Origin: Whitmania pigra
Lineage: Eukaryota > Annelida > Clitellata > Hirudinida > Haemopidae
DNA length: 64,000 nt
Assembly (NCBI GenBank): GCA_021613335.1
Contig: JAJTWR010000005.1
Coordinates: 510,001 to 574,000 of the forward strand
Reading direction: 5' to 3'
In this document: positions 13,466 to 25,028 of the stretch, piece after piece
How the letters are laid out: every line of letters begins with the position of its first letter
Position numbering within the stretch: position 1 is the stretch's first letter
Translations under genes and position numbers: made by a program
The notes under the pieces: generated by a model
Seen by the model: the letters and a program-made list of their open reading frames with translations, nothing else
The model's database searches: none
Told to the model about the DNA's origin: nothing

Positions 13466-13813
13466 CAGTGGCGCAACTAGGGGGGCCTAATAGGAGAGAC
13501 CCTGCAATTTTTCCAAAATCCGATGAGTTTTTTTTTTTGTGGGGGGGGGGGGGTAAGGGGATTTAACTGGTTTGAAACTTTGGGACAGAAGATAGTCAAA
13601 CTCATTAATAAATTATTAAAGATATAAAATAAGACTGCAGACAGAAGATAGTTAAACTCATAATAATAATAATCTGTTCTATCTTTAATTATTTATTAAT
13701 TATAATTGGTAGTTTTGATTTGAACAGTTTCAAAAATTTTTCGACTGCGTCGGGCTTTCGTCCCTTTTCTAAACTTGAGCTCCCCCCAGCATTTCTCGCT
13801 GGTTGCGCCACTG
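13466..13813. mobile_element. hAT-type MITE, 348 bp, with 8-bp target-site duplication
   Basis: The element begins CAGTGGCGCAAC and ends with its exact inverse GTTGCGCCACTG. It is flanked on both sides by ATGATAAC (13458-13465 and 13814-13821). An 8-bp target-site duplication together with CAG...CTG termini identifies a hAT-superfamily non-autonomous element. The interior has a G-run (13540s) and no transposase frame. Confidence 0.92.
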
Positions 13814-13849
13814 ATGATAACTCATAATATTAAATAAAATAGTCCAATA

Positions 13850-14170
13850 CTTGGAGCACCTTTGTGGAATAAAGCTGCTCTTAATAAGCTTAAACTTAAG
13901 AAACAGTAATATTTCCTCATTCTTTGACAAACGTTTCACCACGAATGCCATTTGGAACTGCTTTCACTATCACTTGGGCTGGCAGGTGGGTCATCCTTCC
14001 ATCCACTCCAGGTTTGCAGCTCTGCTAGCAGTTCGTTAGCACACACCTTCCAGAAGGAGAGGGTCATCCGAAACACCTACGCGTCATACTTGTTTTTTTG
14101 TTCTAACTCTGCCTTCTCAGGGATGTCGTTTAGGAGCTTTTCTAAGGGGCAAACCCTAGTAAAACTTTAA
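13850..14170 (-). pseudogene. Unidentified broken coding fragment
   Basis: On the minus strand one frame reads CPLEKLLNDIPEKAELEQKN, an in-frame TAG, then VFRMTLSFWKVCANELLAEL and a tail containing TWSGWKDDPPASPSDSESSS. Composition and the charged, helical look suggest former protein-coding DNA interrupted by a stop. I do not recognise the protein. It could be an exon relic, a retro-copy or part of an unannotated transposon. The hAT MITE lies just to its left. Confidence 0.35.
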
Positions 14171-14584
14171 GAGGCGACCTTTTTCATTTTATCCTTAAGT
14201 CAAGCAAACGGAGTGAATTTCTCTTTAGACTTTAAGATAGTTAATGAAGGAATAGTAAACTCAAGTTTTATGTGTAAACATATGCTCGAGGTTGCAATAC
14301 TTCCTCTTAAAAAAAAGTTTTAAAAATGTAAAACATATATTCAATGACAATTAAATCACTTAAAGTTTATATTGCTAGAATTTCAAAGGCTTTACAAATA
14401 TTAAATTACTTAGCTAATCTTGAATTAGTTAACCAACAAGCACTTAGGTCTAAAGGGACTCAATATTCCATTCTCCCACGATAAAGAGAATTGTTTTTAC
14501 TGTAAATATATCCCAAGAAGTATGTTTGATGTAGTTTGAAACTTTGGCGCCTGGAGGTTTCTGGTATGAAAAATAAATTATTTT

Positions 14585-14906
14585 GACTTATTTCCCACGA
14601 AAAGTGAACTAGAAAAGTTGGCGGAGCAGGCAAAAGAAAGAACTGACAAGTTGGAAAAGAAAAAAACTCGACCTCCAGATGAAGCAGCAACTTCCGGTGT
14701 TGACCAAAAAGTTGTTGCCTCACATAGTGAAGGACGCGAGGCAGAAATTTTCTCGAAGCCATCAGAAGACAACAGCGTTACACAACGGAAGGTATCCAGC
14801 ACAGCATCGAGCCCTCACTCCAGGTACACCCATAAGATTTCGTATTAGAGAAGCGTATAGAGAATGGATGGAGAAGAGGAGTGGTGAAGTCTATCAAGGG
14901 AAGTAG
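14585..14906 (+). pseudogene. Coding-like fragment upstream of the gag region, possibly retrotransposon pol tail
   Basis: Two overlapping plus-strand frames are open here. One (from about 14585) is Lys/Glu-rich (KSELEKLAEQAKERTDKLEK). The other (14679-14906) ends in ALHNGRYPAQHRALTPGTP and a basic tail. The second resembles the Arg/Pro-rich tails that end many gypsy-type pol proteins, and it lies directly before the candidate LTR. That would make this the 3' end of one element abutting the 5' end of another. The assignment is tentative. Confidence 0.3.
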
Positions 14907-15097
14907 AAGGTTGGCGATGACTTCAAATGATCGTTCTTAAAAGAACAGACGTTTCCTGTTTCTGACAAAAGATTATCAGCCTTGCAGCTGGTATTGGACC
15001 AACCAGACAGGAATCAAGGGCATTGGGGAACCCGTTGACACACCAGCGCAGACAGGAACCTCCATGGGAATTCAGGCAGATACTCCAACGCTGAGTC

Positions 15098-15253
15098 TGT
15101 GACATATATCTATGTTTATATTTTGTTTGATCAGTGATCTTTGGTTAGGCGTGTGTTGTTGGTGGTCGCCATCTTGTGTTCTGCACTGTTTGGATTAGTT
15201 GTTATTGACATTGTGGATAAACCGTTAAACTTTGAAATAACAAAAACATTACA
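15098..15253 (+). mobile_element. Candidate LTR of a Ty3/gypsy-type element
   Basis: The stretch starts TGTGACATATATC and ends ACATTACA, giving TG...CA termini. It is followed at 15254 by TGGCGCAGTCGAC, which has the form of a tRNA primer-binding site (starts TGG). No second copy of this LTR is seen in the window, so the boundary rests on motif and position only. Confidence 0.5.
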
Positions 15254-15840
15254 TGGCGCAGTCGACGAAAGATTCTATTTTCAATCGATCTTATACATTT
15301 CGATTCGATACGGCGAACCTCGCCGAAGAATGGCGATTGTTCATTCAAATGTTCAATATACATTTGACGGCCTCGGAATGTCTGGACAAGCCTGAGAGCA
15401 TCAAGATAGCCATGCTCCTCAGCTACTTAGGACCGGATGCTCTTCCAATCTTCAACGCATTCACGTTTGACAGAAACTCGGATGCTAACAATTTGGAAGA
15501 AGTGATCAAGAAGTTTGAAGCATATTGCACGCCGAAGTTAAACTCGATCACGGAGAGGGTCGCTTTTTGGCAGTTATCACAGCTGCCGGATGAACCGATT
15601 GACGCATTTGTTACCAAACTGAAGAACCAAGCAAAGTCATGTGAGTTCGGAGACCAAGTGGAGTCTATGATGAGAGACAGGATCGTACTCGGATGTGCGG
15701 ATCGCTCGCTCCTTGAAAGATTCCTTCAAGACGACAAACTCACTCTCGAAAGAGCAGTTAGCATTTGCAGAGCATCGGAGTCATGCGGAGGCTCCGACGT
15801 CGCAGACAAAAATACATTTTCAGCGACCAGCCCTTGTTGA
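15253..15840 (+). pseudogene. Retrotransposon gag fragment (Ty3/gypsy, K02A2.6-like)
   Basis: An open frame of 195 codons starts at the LTR/primer-site boundary. It has the retrotransposon Gag signature: LAEEWRLFIQMFNIHLTASE, then KIAMLLSYLGPDALPIFNAF, then FWQLSQLPDEPIDAFVTKLK and RDRIVLGC. Gag forms the particle that packages element RNA. The frame ends before any zinc knuckle, and no protease, reverse transcriptase or integrase follows, so this is a truncated copy. A second frame continues to about 15934, indicating a frame break near 15830. Confidence 0.85.
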
Positions 15841-15934
15841 GAGGCCAGCAACCCCCAGAAGTGGAGAACCAATCAAGCTCCCTGTCGATATGATTTTGGC
15901 TGAGCTCGAAGCTTGGAAGGGAGATATCACATAA

Positions 15935-16584
15935 TTTGATGTAATATAATTTTACAATATTTTTAAAGGTCTAAAGTTGGTTTTGTTAAATAAACAAGCA
16001 TTCATCACATGATCCATCACTCGATGCTTGACACTGTGAGTTTGTAATAATTTGTGTTCATTTGCATTCGTTTGTCTTGTGCTTAATTATCTGTGTGCAA
16101 TTTTCTGGTTACCTTATTTTACAACTGAGTAATATTTTAAAAATAACTTTAATGATAACATGTATGTCACGTTCTTAACTCGAAGCCCGCAACTTTCGGT
16201 AGCGCTATTACCACTAGTTTCAAAAACTAGACTATTTCGACTACAATTAGACTATTTTTATTAAAAAATAAATACAAAGGTAAAAAATCAGAATAACTGC
16301 AATATAAGCTAGTCGACTATAACTAAAGTTATAACTCTAGCCTTCTAGATTTAAATCTGAATCTATCTCTAACTTTATTTCTATCTCAACTCGATTTAGC
16401 TCTCCTATCTTTCTACTACTCCGATTTATAAACATATTCCTGGATTATCATTAGCATAAAAATCATAAACAATATCGTCCAGTCAAAAAATTCATAAATA
16501 AATGTCAGCTTGGTGACCCGCCCGATTGTCTCGGTGGTCCTTAAGACTTAAATCTAATTTAAAAATCCTATGAGTTTAATGTTT
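15935..16584. other. Spacer between gag fragment and hAT element
   Basis: About 650 nt of AT-rich DNA. No frame, repeat or RNA gene that I can support. A 3' LTR matching 15098-15253 was looked for here and not found. Confidence 0.5.
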
Positions 16585-16592
16585 GCCTAGAC

Positions 16593-17797
16593 CAGGGGTG
16601 GGCAAACTTTTTGACTCGAGGGCCGCAATGGGTTCATATATTGGACCCGGGGGCCGGACCAAGAGTAGATGGACGGTGTGTATGTGTGAATTAATATAAA
16701 TTAAATTTACATTTGTAACATTAAATGTTTAGATTAATTTAAGGTAGAAAAGCATAAAAAGAGTTATTTTACAAAACTTTTATGCAATCTTTAATAAAAT
16801 AGTATCTTCAATTTTAGTGGGAAAAGTGTTGTTGGTCTCCCTTTCATTAATGAATCAAAGTCAGGCGTTAGCTTTGTTGAAGCAATCCGCAGAATAGATC
16901 TGAGGTGTTGGTCAGTTAACTGGGATCTGTGACAGGATTTATTGATCTTCATGACGCTGAACGTCTGTTCACACATGTAGGTTGAGCCAAACAAGGCCAA
17001 AATCTTCTGTGCCATCCCCAGGAAATTTGGAAAACAGTCATCTTTAAGTGAGGCATAGAACTCTTTTAATGGAAGAGAGCGGAAATTCTCCTTTAAGATT
17101 GCATCAGATTGACGATCGATTAGTTCCAATTGCACTTCTTGTGGGGCTGTTTCTGGGTCTTGTGACAAGGAACAGGCCACCAGCTGAAGTGACTTTTCAA
17201 TTTTTTAAAAACTGAAAACCGACGGCAGAATTCTTCATGCAGGTCATTCAGTGATTTGCTATATTTATTCACATTTTGGATGGTCTTTTCCTGTGTGGCT
17301 AGTGTTGGAAAATGAGAGAAGATTTTCTTCGAAATTTGCCTAGAAAAAAAGGTCAACTTGGCTTTGAAGGCATTTACATTACTATACATGTCATGCACAT
17401 ACAGGTCTTTTCCCTGTAGCTTAACGTTAAGCTCATTCATATGAGAAAAAATGTCAACGGCAAACGCAAAGTCACACAGCCAATTCTTGTCGCTCAGCTC
17501 TAGAAAATCATCAGACTTCCCCTTTAACTCCAAAAATGTATCAATCACTTCTTTAAGATCCCACACTCGTTTAAAGACTTTGCCCAAACTCAACCAGCGG
17601 ACACGAGACTGGTAAAGCAAGTGGTGGTCTGCGTCGGTTTCCTCCAGAAATGCAATGGTCTGACGGTGCTGAAGTCCCTTTGCTCGTATGCAGTTAACAA
17701 GCTTTATAACTGACTAAATTATCTAGTGCTCCGCGGGCCGGCTTGAAACGGCCGCCGGGCCATATACGGCCCGCGGGCCGTAGTTTGCCCATCCCTG
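16593..17797 (-). mobile_element. hAT transposon copy with partial transposase, 8-bp target-site duplication
   Basis: The termini are CAGGGGTGGGCAAACT and, inverted, CAGGGATGGGCAAACT (15 of 16 match). Both sides carry GCCTAGAC (16585-16592, 17798-17805), the 8-bp duplication expected for hAT. The minus strand encodes the C-terminal half of a transposase of the type found in the GTF2IRD2/Charlie group: LLYQSRVRWLSLGKVFKRVW, then the dimer domain with FGSTYMCEQTFSVMK and HRSQLTDQHLRSILRIA. A frame break near 17180 separates the two pieces and the N-terminal half is missing, so the copy cannot move by itself. The perfect duplication suggests a fairly recent insertion. Confidence 0.95.
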
Positions 17798-17805
17798 GCC
17801 TAGAC

Positions 17806-18923
17806 CATCCGTGGGGTCTTCAGGTCTAATTAGGTAGCTCCATGCGCCATCTCATGTATATACACATAAATGTCGAAATTAAGGGTCATGTCTGGGTGAT
17901 CTTCAAGAGCCAGCCTTGACAATATATGTCTAAAGTCATGTATGCGAAATAAAAGCAGAAATTGATAAGTGATGATTGAATCACAGCTTTTAGTATGGAA
18001 TCACACTTGGAATAAAACATAACGACAATCATGTTATCCTTAATGCCGAAATGAATCAGATTACTTCTGCGTTGAAGTGTCATCCACTTAATATAAGCAT
18101 TTCACAAGAAGATTGTCAAAGCATAAACAATCTAGTCAATCGGAATAGTAAATTTTCGAGATGAGGCTGTGAGAGTTTTTACAATTAAAGAAAGAGAGCA
18201 ACTACCGCTATAAAAACGTTTAAATTCGACAGATGAGAGGCGTGTACTTGATTTCAATTTCGAATTAGCTATCGCTTATCATCCTCAACTAAAAGCGGAT
18301 TTTCAAAAGTAGCTATTCAAAAATTCACGAAGATGACTTTTGGAAATCGGTTTGCTAAAATATTGAATTTCACATAATTCATACATTTAATTTGAACGTC
18401 TAAAAGAATTTAAAAAATAAAATGTCATAATTACTTAGAAAAAGTTCTGTTGCTTACCATATAATAGCCGTGTGCTTTTAGATGAGTGTCTGTTCTTGTA
18501 ATGTTGTAGTTTTGTCTGGTTTAGGTTTAATTTTTGCACCCTTAGTTGGTTGCTGGGAGCAGGTTAAACTCTTTTGCAATTTTATTGTTGGTCTTGCCTT
18601 ACAGTAATTTCTAGTTAATATTTCGTGTATTTCGAGGTAGATTCAAAGTTAATTTAAAGCAGTTAGCAAACGTCTGGAGTCATTAGATTGGTTTGAAAGG
18701 TAGACACATTATTTTATTAACTAGAGCCGTCAATTATTTATCTATAAATAAGAGAGATTGGGTTTGCAACTAAACGAACTGAGAAACTAAATGAACTAAG
18801 ATAAGATGAATTTTAATAACAAGGGCTTAAATTGTGATTCAAGAAATATGATGTTCTGTAGAGATTTCTAAATGTTTATAATGTAACCATTGCAGTGTAA
18901 CAAGAGCATTCTTGAAGTTGATC
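17806..18923. other. Spacer before the 44-codon ORF
   Basis: About 1.1 kb of AT-rich DNA with no recognisable gene. It may include promoter and 5' UTR of the SLC35A4 transcription unit downstream, but no core promoter element can be placed by eye. The minus-strand frame 18083-17886 looks accidental. Confidence 0.4.
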
Positions 18924-19058
18924 ATGGCTGTGACTAGAGTTAAAATCGACCTTCCAGTCGAGGAGGATACAAAACTGCCCCAACCAAAGAAACCATTCAA
19001 CTCTATTTTGTGGAATTTTATGATTGCATTGTGGTTGGTTGCACTTTCAATCATTTGA
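18924..19058 (+). CDS. Putative 44-aa tail-anchored microprotein
   Basis: ATG sits in a strong context (A at -3, G at +4). The 44-codon frame has a charged, Pro-rich N-terminal half (MAVTRVKIDLPVEEDTKLPQ) and ends in one hydrophobic segment (FNSILWNFMIALWLVALSII) right at the stop, the layout of a tail-anchored membrane peptide. It lies 1.1 kb upstream of SLC35A4 on the same strand. It could be an independent small gene, an upstream ORF of the SLC35A4 transcript, or the first exon of something else. In humans the SLC35A4 mRNA carries an upstream ORF for a 103-aa microprotein, but I see no similarity between the two. No known family recognised. Confidence 0.4.
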   Translation: MAVTRVKIDLPVEEDTKLPQPKKPFNSILWNFMIALWLVALSII

Positions 19059-20170
19059 GTGTTTTCTTTATGCTCGAACTGAGTTACGGTGGTTTGTGAG
19101 ATTTATGTTTCATGGCCATGTTCTTCCATCGGACAACTTTATGTTGCATGCCCAAGGATGGGTTCGCCCAACAATTTATTTATTCTTGCTCCAGAGGGTC
19201 AAACTAAGAATTTTATTTATAACTAATGCTGGGGAAACAGCTAGTTACTTATAATTTTCAACGATTTGAGCATAATGAGTAAAGTTCAGGGTTTAGGGCA
19301 TTACAATCACAATTGACAGAAATCTTCGCAACGTTGTTTGCCTCGTTTCCTTTTACGTCGAGTTGTCATTTCTTTAGTGTTTCTGTCGATGGTATAATGA
19401 TATTTGTAGTTGATAAATATACGATTTATCGACTAAAGTTCAATTTAATACATGAATCAGTACCATATAAACGTGCAATTACACGATATAAAACGTAAAA
19501 TACGTGCATTTTCCCAGCTCGAATGTTGTCAAAGACACGACCAATTAATCAAAGACATGTCAATGCAACTTGGTTTGAGAGCAAGTGCTTCACCTTAACA
19601 ATGTCAAGATTGGTTTGTAATCAACAGAGCCAAATAATCGTTCAAGTGGAACTGGGGTTGCTGGTATGCACAGCACAGTTTTGGCGATTAGTGCCAATTT
19701 AGTATATCTAGGTTATCATCTGTTTAGAATATCTACCTTTACTCGCTAAACTTCTACCATTGCAATGGATCAATTGGTTCGGCAATTCTTTTCCGTGCTT
19801 AATAATTTTGCACTTCACGAGCTTTCAACATCTTCTGAGTTAGAATCTGTCAGCTTTAAATGTCTTTCACTAGGTTCACTTATTGGTTTGTTATATTCTA
19901 TATTTATTACATTTACTATTTTGTTATAATTAGCTGCTTTGTTCACTGTTATCGTCATGTCGATTGTTATATACTGAGTGAAAATTATGAATTATATATT
20001 CTCCGTTCTTTTTCGTAAATAGATTAATGGTTAAACAAGAATTTAATGGTTCAAATAGAATGATAATTAATTGGTTAGACACCGATAGTATTAATAAATG
20101 AAAGGTCACGAGAAAAATCTAGCTGTAGATTGAAAGAAGGGGTAATTACCATTTGTTTTTGCCATTGTTG
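19059..20170. other. Spacer or 5' intron before SLC35A4
   Basis: About 1.1 kb, AT-rich, lacking a supported exon. Frames at 19024-19254 and 19313-19498 have no splice context. If the 44-codon ORF belongs to the SLC35A4 transcript, this would be largely 5' UTR intron. Confidence 0.4.
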
Positions 20171-23100
20171 ATGTTGCTGGTGTACCACTTGAATGGCATT
20201 CCAAGAGTTGTTCTTGTCTGTGCGTGAGTCGTACGTGTTTGCTTAGGATACTTTGCTATTTATTTGGTAATCTATGAAACTCTCAATAATAAATATTAAT
20301 TTTAAGTATTATTAATATTAATAATAATTTAATAATAATAATATTAATAATGTTAATATTAATAATAATATTAATAATGTATGAACAGAAGGTTGGATGG
20401 ATGAATAAATGGGTGAATGGATGGATGAATATATTATGAACGGAAAATGTTATTACTATTATAATACTTGTGATTGTGATTACTTCAGCATAGGAATCTA
20501 CGGGACATATGCCATATTGTTGCACCTGTCCAAGGAGAATGGTACATTCAAGTACAGTTCTGCTGCCACCATATTACTCATGGAACTGTTTAAGGTTTTT
20601 GTCATTATAATATTATAATGATTTTATTATAATGTTCTACATATCTTTTGTAATCATTATAATGATTGTTTTATTGATGTTATTGTAATATTAAGTATAT
20701 CCTATTTCTTATATAATCATTATAATATTATGATGATGTTATTACAATCTTAAATGTATCACATGCTGCCATTGGTCAATTGTTGTTGCTAGTTTGGTGT
20801 AATATTGTTATTATTATTGTTGTTGTTGTTGCTGTTGTTGTCGCTGTTTGTCTTCATTCTTGTTATTTTTGTCAGTCTGTTGTTTTTTAAGCGATGCCCT
20901 GTTGTTATGGTTGAGTAATGACCACACATGGAACCACATCTGGTTATGATCGTTAGACTTGATCTTCGATCTTCACTCGTCCAAGGATTTGTCGTCATAA
21001 CTGCCACCACTAAAGGACCAATCATCGTTGTTGGCATCGTCATCGTAATCATGATGTGCTATTGTCACGTTCACTTAGCCTTTTGTGATAAATTTTATAA
21101 CCCACTACACTCTTCGCTTTATTATTATTATTATTATTATTATTATTTAACATAAAGACCTCGTATCTGACTACGTGCTCGACTTGAACTATCTAACTAC
21201 TCCCGTTTGCAGCTAGTGGTGTCGTTAATATTGTACAAGATGGAGTCAAAGGCGGTCGACCCAGTGCCCCTGGGCGACCTCATGTCATGGCGGTTCATTC
21301 TGCCCTTCTCCGTGCCCGCCATCCTGTACTGCTGCACCAACAACCTAGGCATACACCTCCAGAACCACATGGATCCAGCCACTTACCAGGTGATGATGAT
21401 GATGTTTATTATGATGTTGGTGGTGATGATGGCTATGTATAAAAGTTATCCTCTATTTTTGTTGATATCATTATTGTATTAGTATTAATATTATAAGGTG
21501 GTTAATATTTATAATGGTGGTGATGATGATGCTGCTGATGATGATGATGATGGTGATGATAATGATGATGGTACTGTCATTTGAACTTTGGCTCTGCCAA
21601 GAAAATGTGTAAACCATCTTCCATTGTGCTGTTGAGTTTATTTGCCCTTATTTCAGCTGTCAAGGCTATGAATTGTTCATTGTTGTTGTTGTTGTTATTG
21701 TTCTTAATATTTTTATTATTTTTATTATTGATTGGTTCAACAGATGGCAAATGAAAGTTAATATGAACAAATGTTGTGCACTGCATGTAGGGGGGAAACA
21801 CCACTTGAATAGCTACCAGCTATCAGACCTAGATGGAACAAAATATGAAATTCCAGTTTACAACTCGTTCACGGACCTTGGAATTATAGTAGATTCAGAT
21901 TTAAAATTCAAAGAACACATTCTCTCACGGGTTAAGAAAGCAAATATGATGTTGGGTATCATAGCAAGAAATTTTAGATATCTGTCGGATTTTGCTTTCG
22001 TGGGTTTGTATAAGTTATTGGTGAGGTCTCAGTTGGAATATGGAGTACAGGTGTGGAGCCCTTATAGACAGGGATTGATTGATGCGATAGAAGGGGTACA
22101 AAGAAGAGCTACAAGATTAAGACAATCCTGTAGGAACCTTCCTTACCAATCGAGACTAGAGAAACTGAAATTGCCAAGTTTGTGTTACAGAAGAAAAAGA
22201 GCTGATTTGATTTTGTTGTTTAAGTTGTTGACAAGTGGAACGAGAGATTTAGTTTGTCCTTCCCTTTCTGTCTGCACATATTCCAAGACCAGAGGACATG
22301 AAAGAAAACTGATGACAAGACTGGCCCACAAAGATTGCAGAAAGTTTTATTTTTGCAACAGAGTGGTCCAGGAATGGAACAGTTTGCCACAGGAGGTTGT
22401 GATGTCAAGGGATGTGGAAGAGTTTAAGAGAAACTTGGACGGTTTTTTTGTTAATAGAATTTACAATTTAGATTGAGGGGTTGGTGCACTGGTTTTCGTT
22501 TTGTTTTCGGTTTCGGCGAGGGGCCGTTGGCCTGAGCTGATTTTTTTCAAATAAATTATTATTTTTAAAAATTTTATTACCACTGCTATTTTTATTGCTA
22601 TTATTACTATTGTTGTTATTGAAGTCATGATTTTCACTAATGTAATTATTAATTATTTATTACTAACTCATTACTTGCTCTAATTATAACCCATTTATAA
22701 CAGATTCTTTCAAATCTCAAGATCCTATCGACAGCCATCTTGTATAGAATCATAATGAAGAGGTAATTACCATCTGCCTCAATATTTCCTGACCTTGTGT
22801 TCGATCTAGATTTTAGCCTGGTGTTGATGGTGATGATGCTGATGTGAAGATGATGATGATGAGGATGAAGATGCTGATTAAAATATCTGTTTAGTTAACT
22901 GGCTTGACTTTTAACTTCCTGGTTAAGCAAAACAATAACCAGGTTATTGTTGTAATTTTGTTGTAATTTTACAATACGTTAGATTATGATTAAATCCTCA
23001 CTGTGATTATCATCATCATCATCATCATCATCATCGTCATTGCTGCTTATGCTGTTGTTATTGATGTTTTAATGAAATGCTAATTATAAAGCAATTGTGA

Positions 23101-24356
23101 TGTCAACTGATTTGAATAATTTATGCAGGAGTCTCAGTTGGGTGCAGTGGCTGTCTCTGTTCATATTGTTTGCTGCTGCCTGTCAGAATAGGTGATCATT
23201 ATCATCATCATTATCATCATCATCATTATCGTCTTAGTCACCTGGCGCTATTGATTTCATCGAATGGTTTTGTATTCCTCCTCCCCATCTGTCTGTCGTC
23301 ACCATTATTATCATCATTGTTGTCGTCGTCGTCATGATCATCATCATCGGCATCGTTGTCTCCGTCGTCAGCACTACCATTGCCACCACCACCGCTGGCA
23401 TCATCCGACTGTTGTTTCCAGCATTGGAAGTCTGGTGGCAGATCAGGATGTTCAGAGGTCATCCGGGGTCATCTACATCACTATCACGGGGATCCTCATG
23501 ATCCTTCTCTACTCCACCCTCAGTGGACTGGCTGGAGTATACTCGGAGTACATACTCAAGGACAAGTTCGAGGTGGGTGGATGGATGGACAGGTGGATGG
23601 GTGGATGGATAGATGTATGGATGGATGCTCATTTCATATTCAATTCACCTCTGATGAAGGGGAATATGGGTAGATAGTAAAATGTTTTTGAATTCTGAGC
23701 CTCTTTAGCTAATAAGTCAAGCAGTTAGTTGGATAGATTAGTTAATGGTCGAGCTGCTAATCAATCAACTGATTAAATGCAGATGGACGAAGCCGAATAT
23801 ATTATCATTATCGAATGCATTATCATTGTTTACATGCCATTGTTGTCAGTTATAAACCCCTTGATCTTGTTCGAAATATAAATTGTAAAAATTAAAAAAA
23901 ATAATCAAAGACATTGTCATTGTCGGATACTTAATGGGTATGCTGGTCTGTTTAACATCACAAGGAGTTAAATGCCCTGCTTTTTCATTTGCATCCTGAT
24001 TGGAAAATGACTCAATATTTATTGTTTCAAGGCAATGTTTATCATTTCAAACCAATATTTATCATTTATCATTTTAAAGCAATATTTATCATTTTAGACC
24101 AATATTTATCATTTATCACTCCAAACCAATATTTATCATTTTAGACCAATATTTATCATTTTAGACCAATATTTATCATTTTAGACCAATATTTATCATT
24201 TATCGTTTTAAAGCAATATTTATCATTTCAAGCCAATACTTATAATTTTGCCATTTTTTCATTGTTTTGATCATTTTGCAGCTAAGTTGTCAGTTAGCTG
24301 GCAGGCACTTAGAAAGTGGTTATGTGGGCTTTTGGATGTTAACTTTTATTATTTGT

Positions 24357-24408
<52 letters not shown>

Positions 24409-24996
24409 TTGGTGCAGTAGTATGATAATTAGGTTTATTATTATATAATTAGTGTTATCATAATTTTTTTTATGTCATAAAACTTGGCACGGTCAAAAGA
24501 CCCCACCAACAACTAAAAAAGGACAACATTTCAAAGGAGTTATTTCGATGTGTTGACAATAAATGACAATAATAATAACACAATATATAATATAATATGT
24601 ACAATGTTATATATTACATATATATATATATATACATATGTATATTGATTGTGTATATATCGTACACACACACATATATATATTATTATATACTATTGCC
24701 ATCATAATATTTGGTACCAAACTTCATCGGATTGGGGAACTTTAGTTTTTTATTATGAATAAATTATTATTAAATACTTTGTCATCATCAACTCAACATT
24801 GTTATATAATTATTATCGTCACCGATTCATTCACCATCAATTTATCGCCGTAACATTCCTGGTCACCATTTTTATGACCCTTTTCAACAAAATCATTTGA
24901 GATTTATTATCCACTTTGAGATAAAAGCGGTTGGTGATGGAATGTTTTTATATCGTTTGTTGGTGAAGATGATGATGAGGATGATGATGGTGATGA

Positions 24997-25028
<32 letters not shown>

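Noticed and set aside
18924..19058. Homologue of the human SLC35A4 upstream microprotein
   Set aside because: Length (44 versus 103 aa) and sequence do not match. Only position and presence of a membrane segment are similar.
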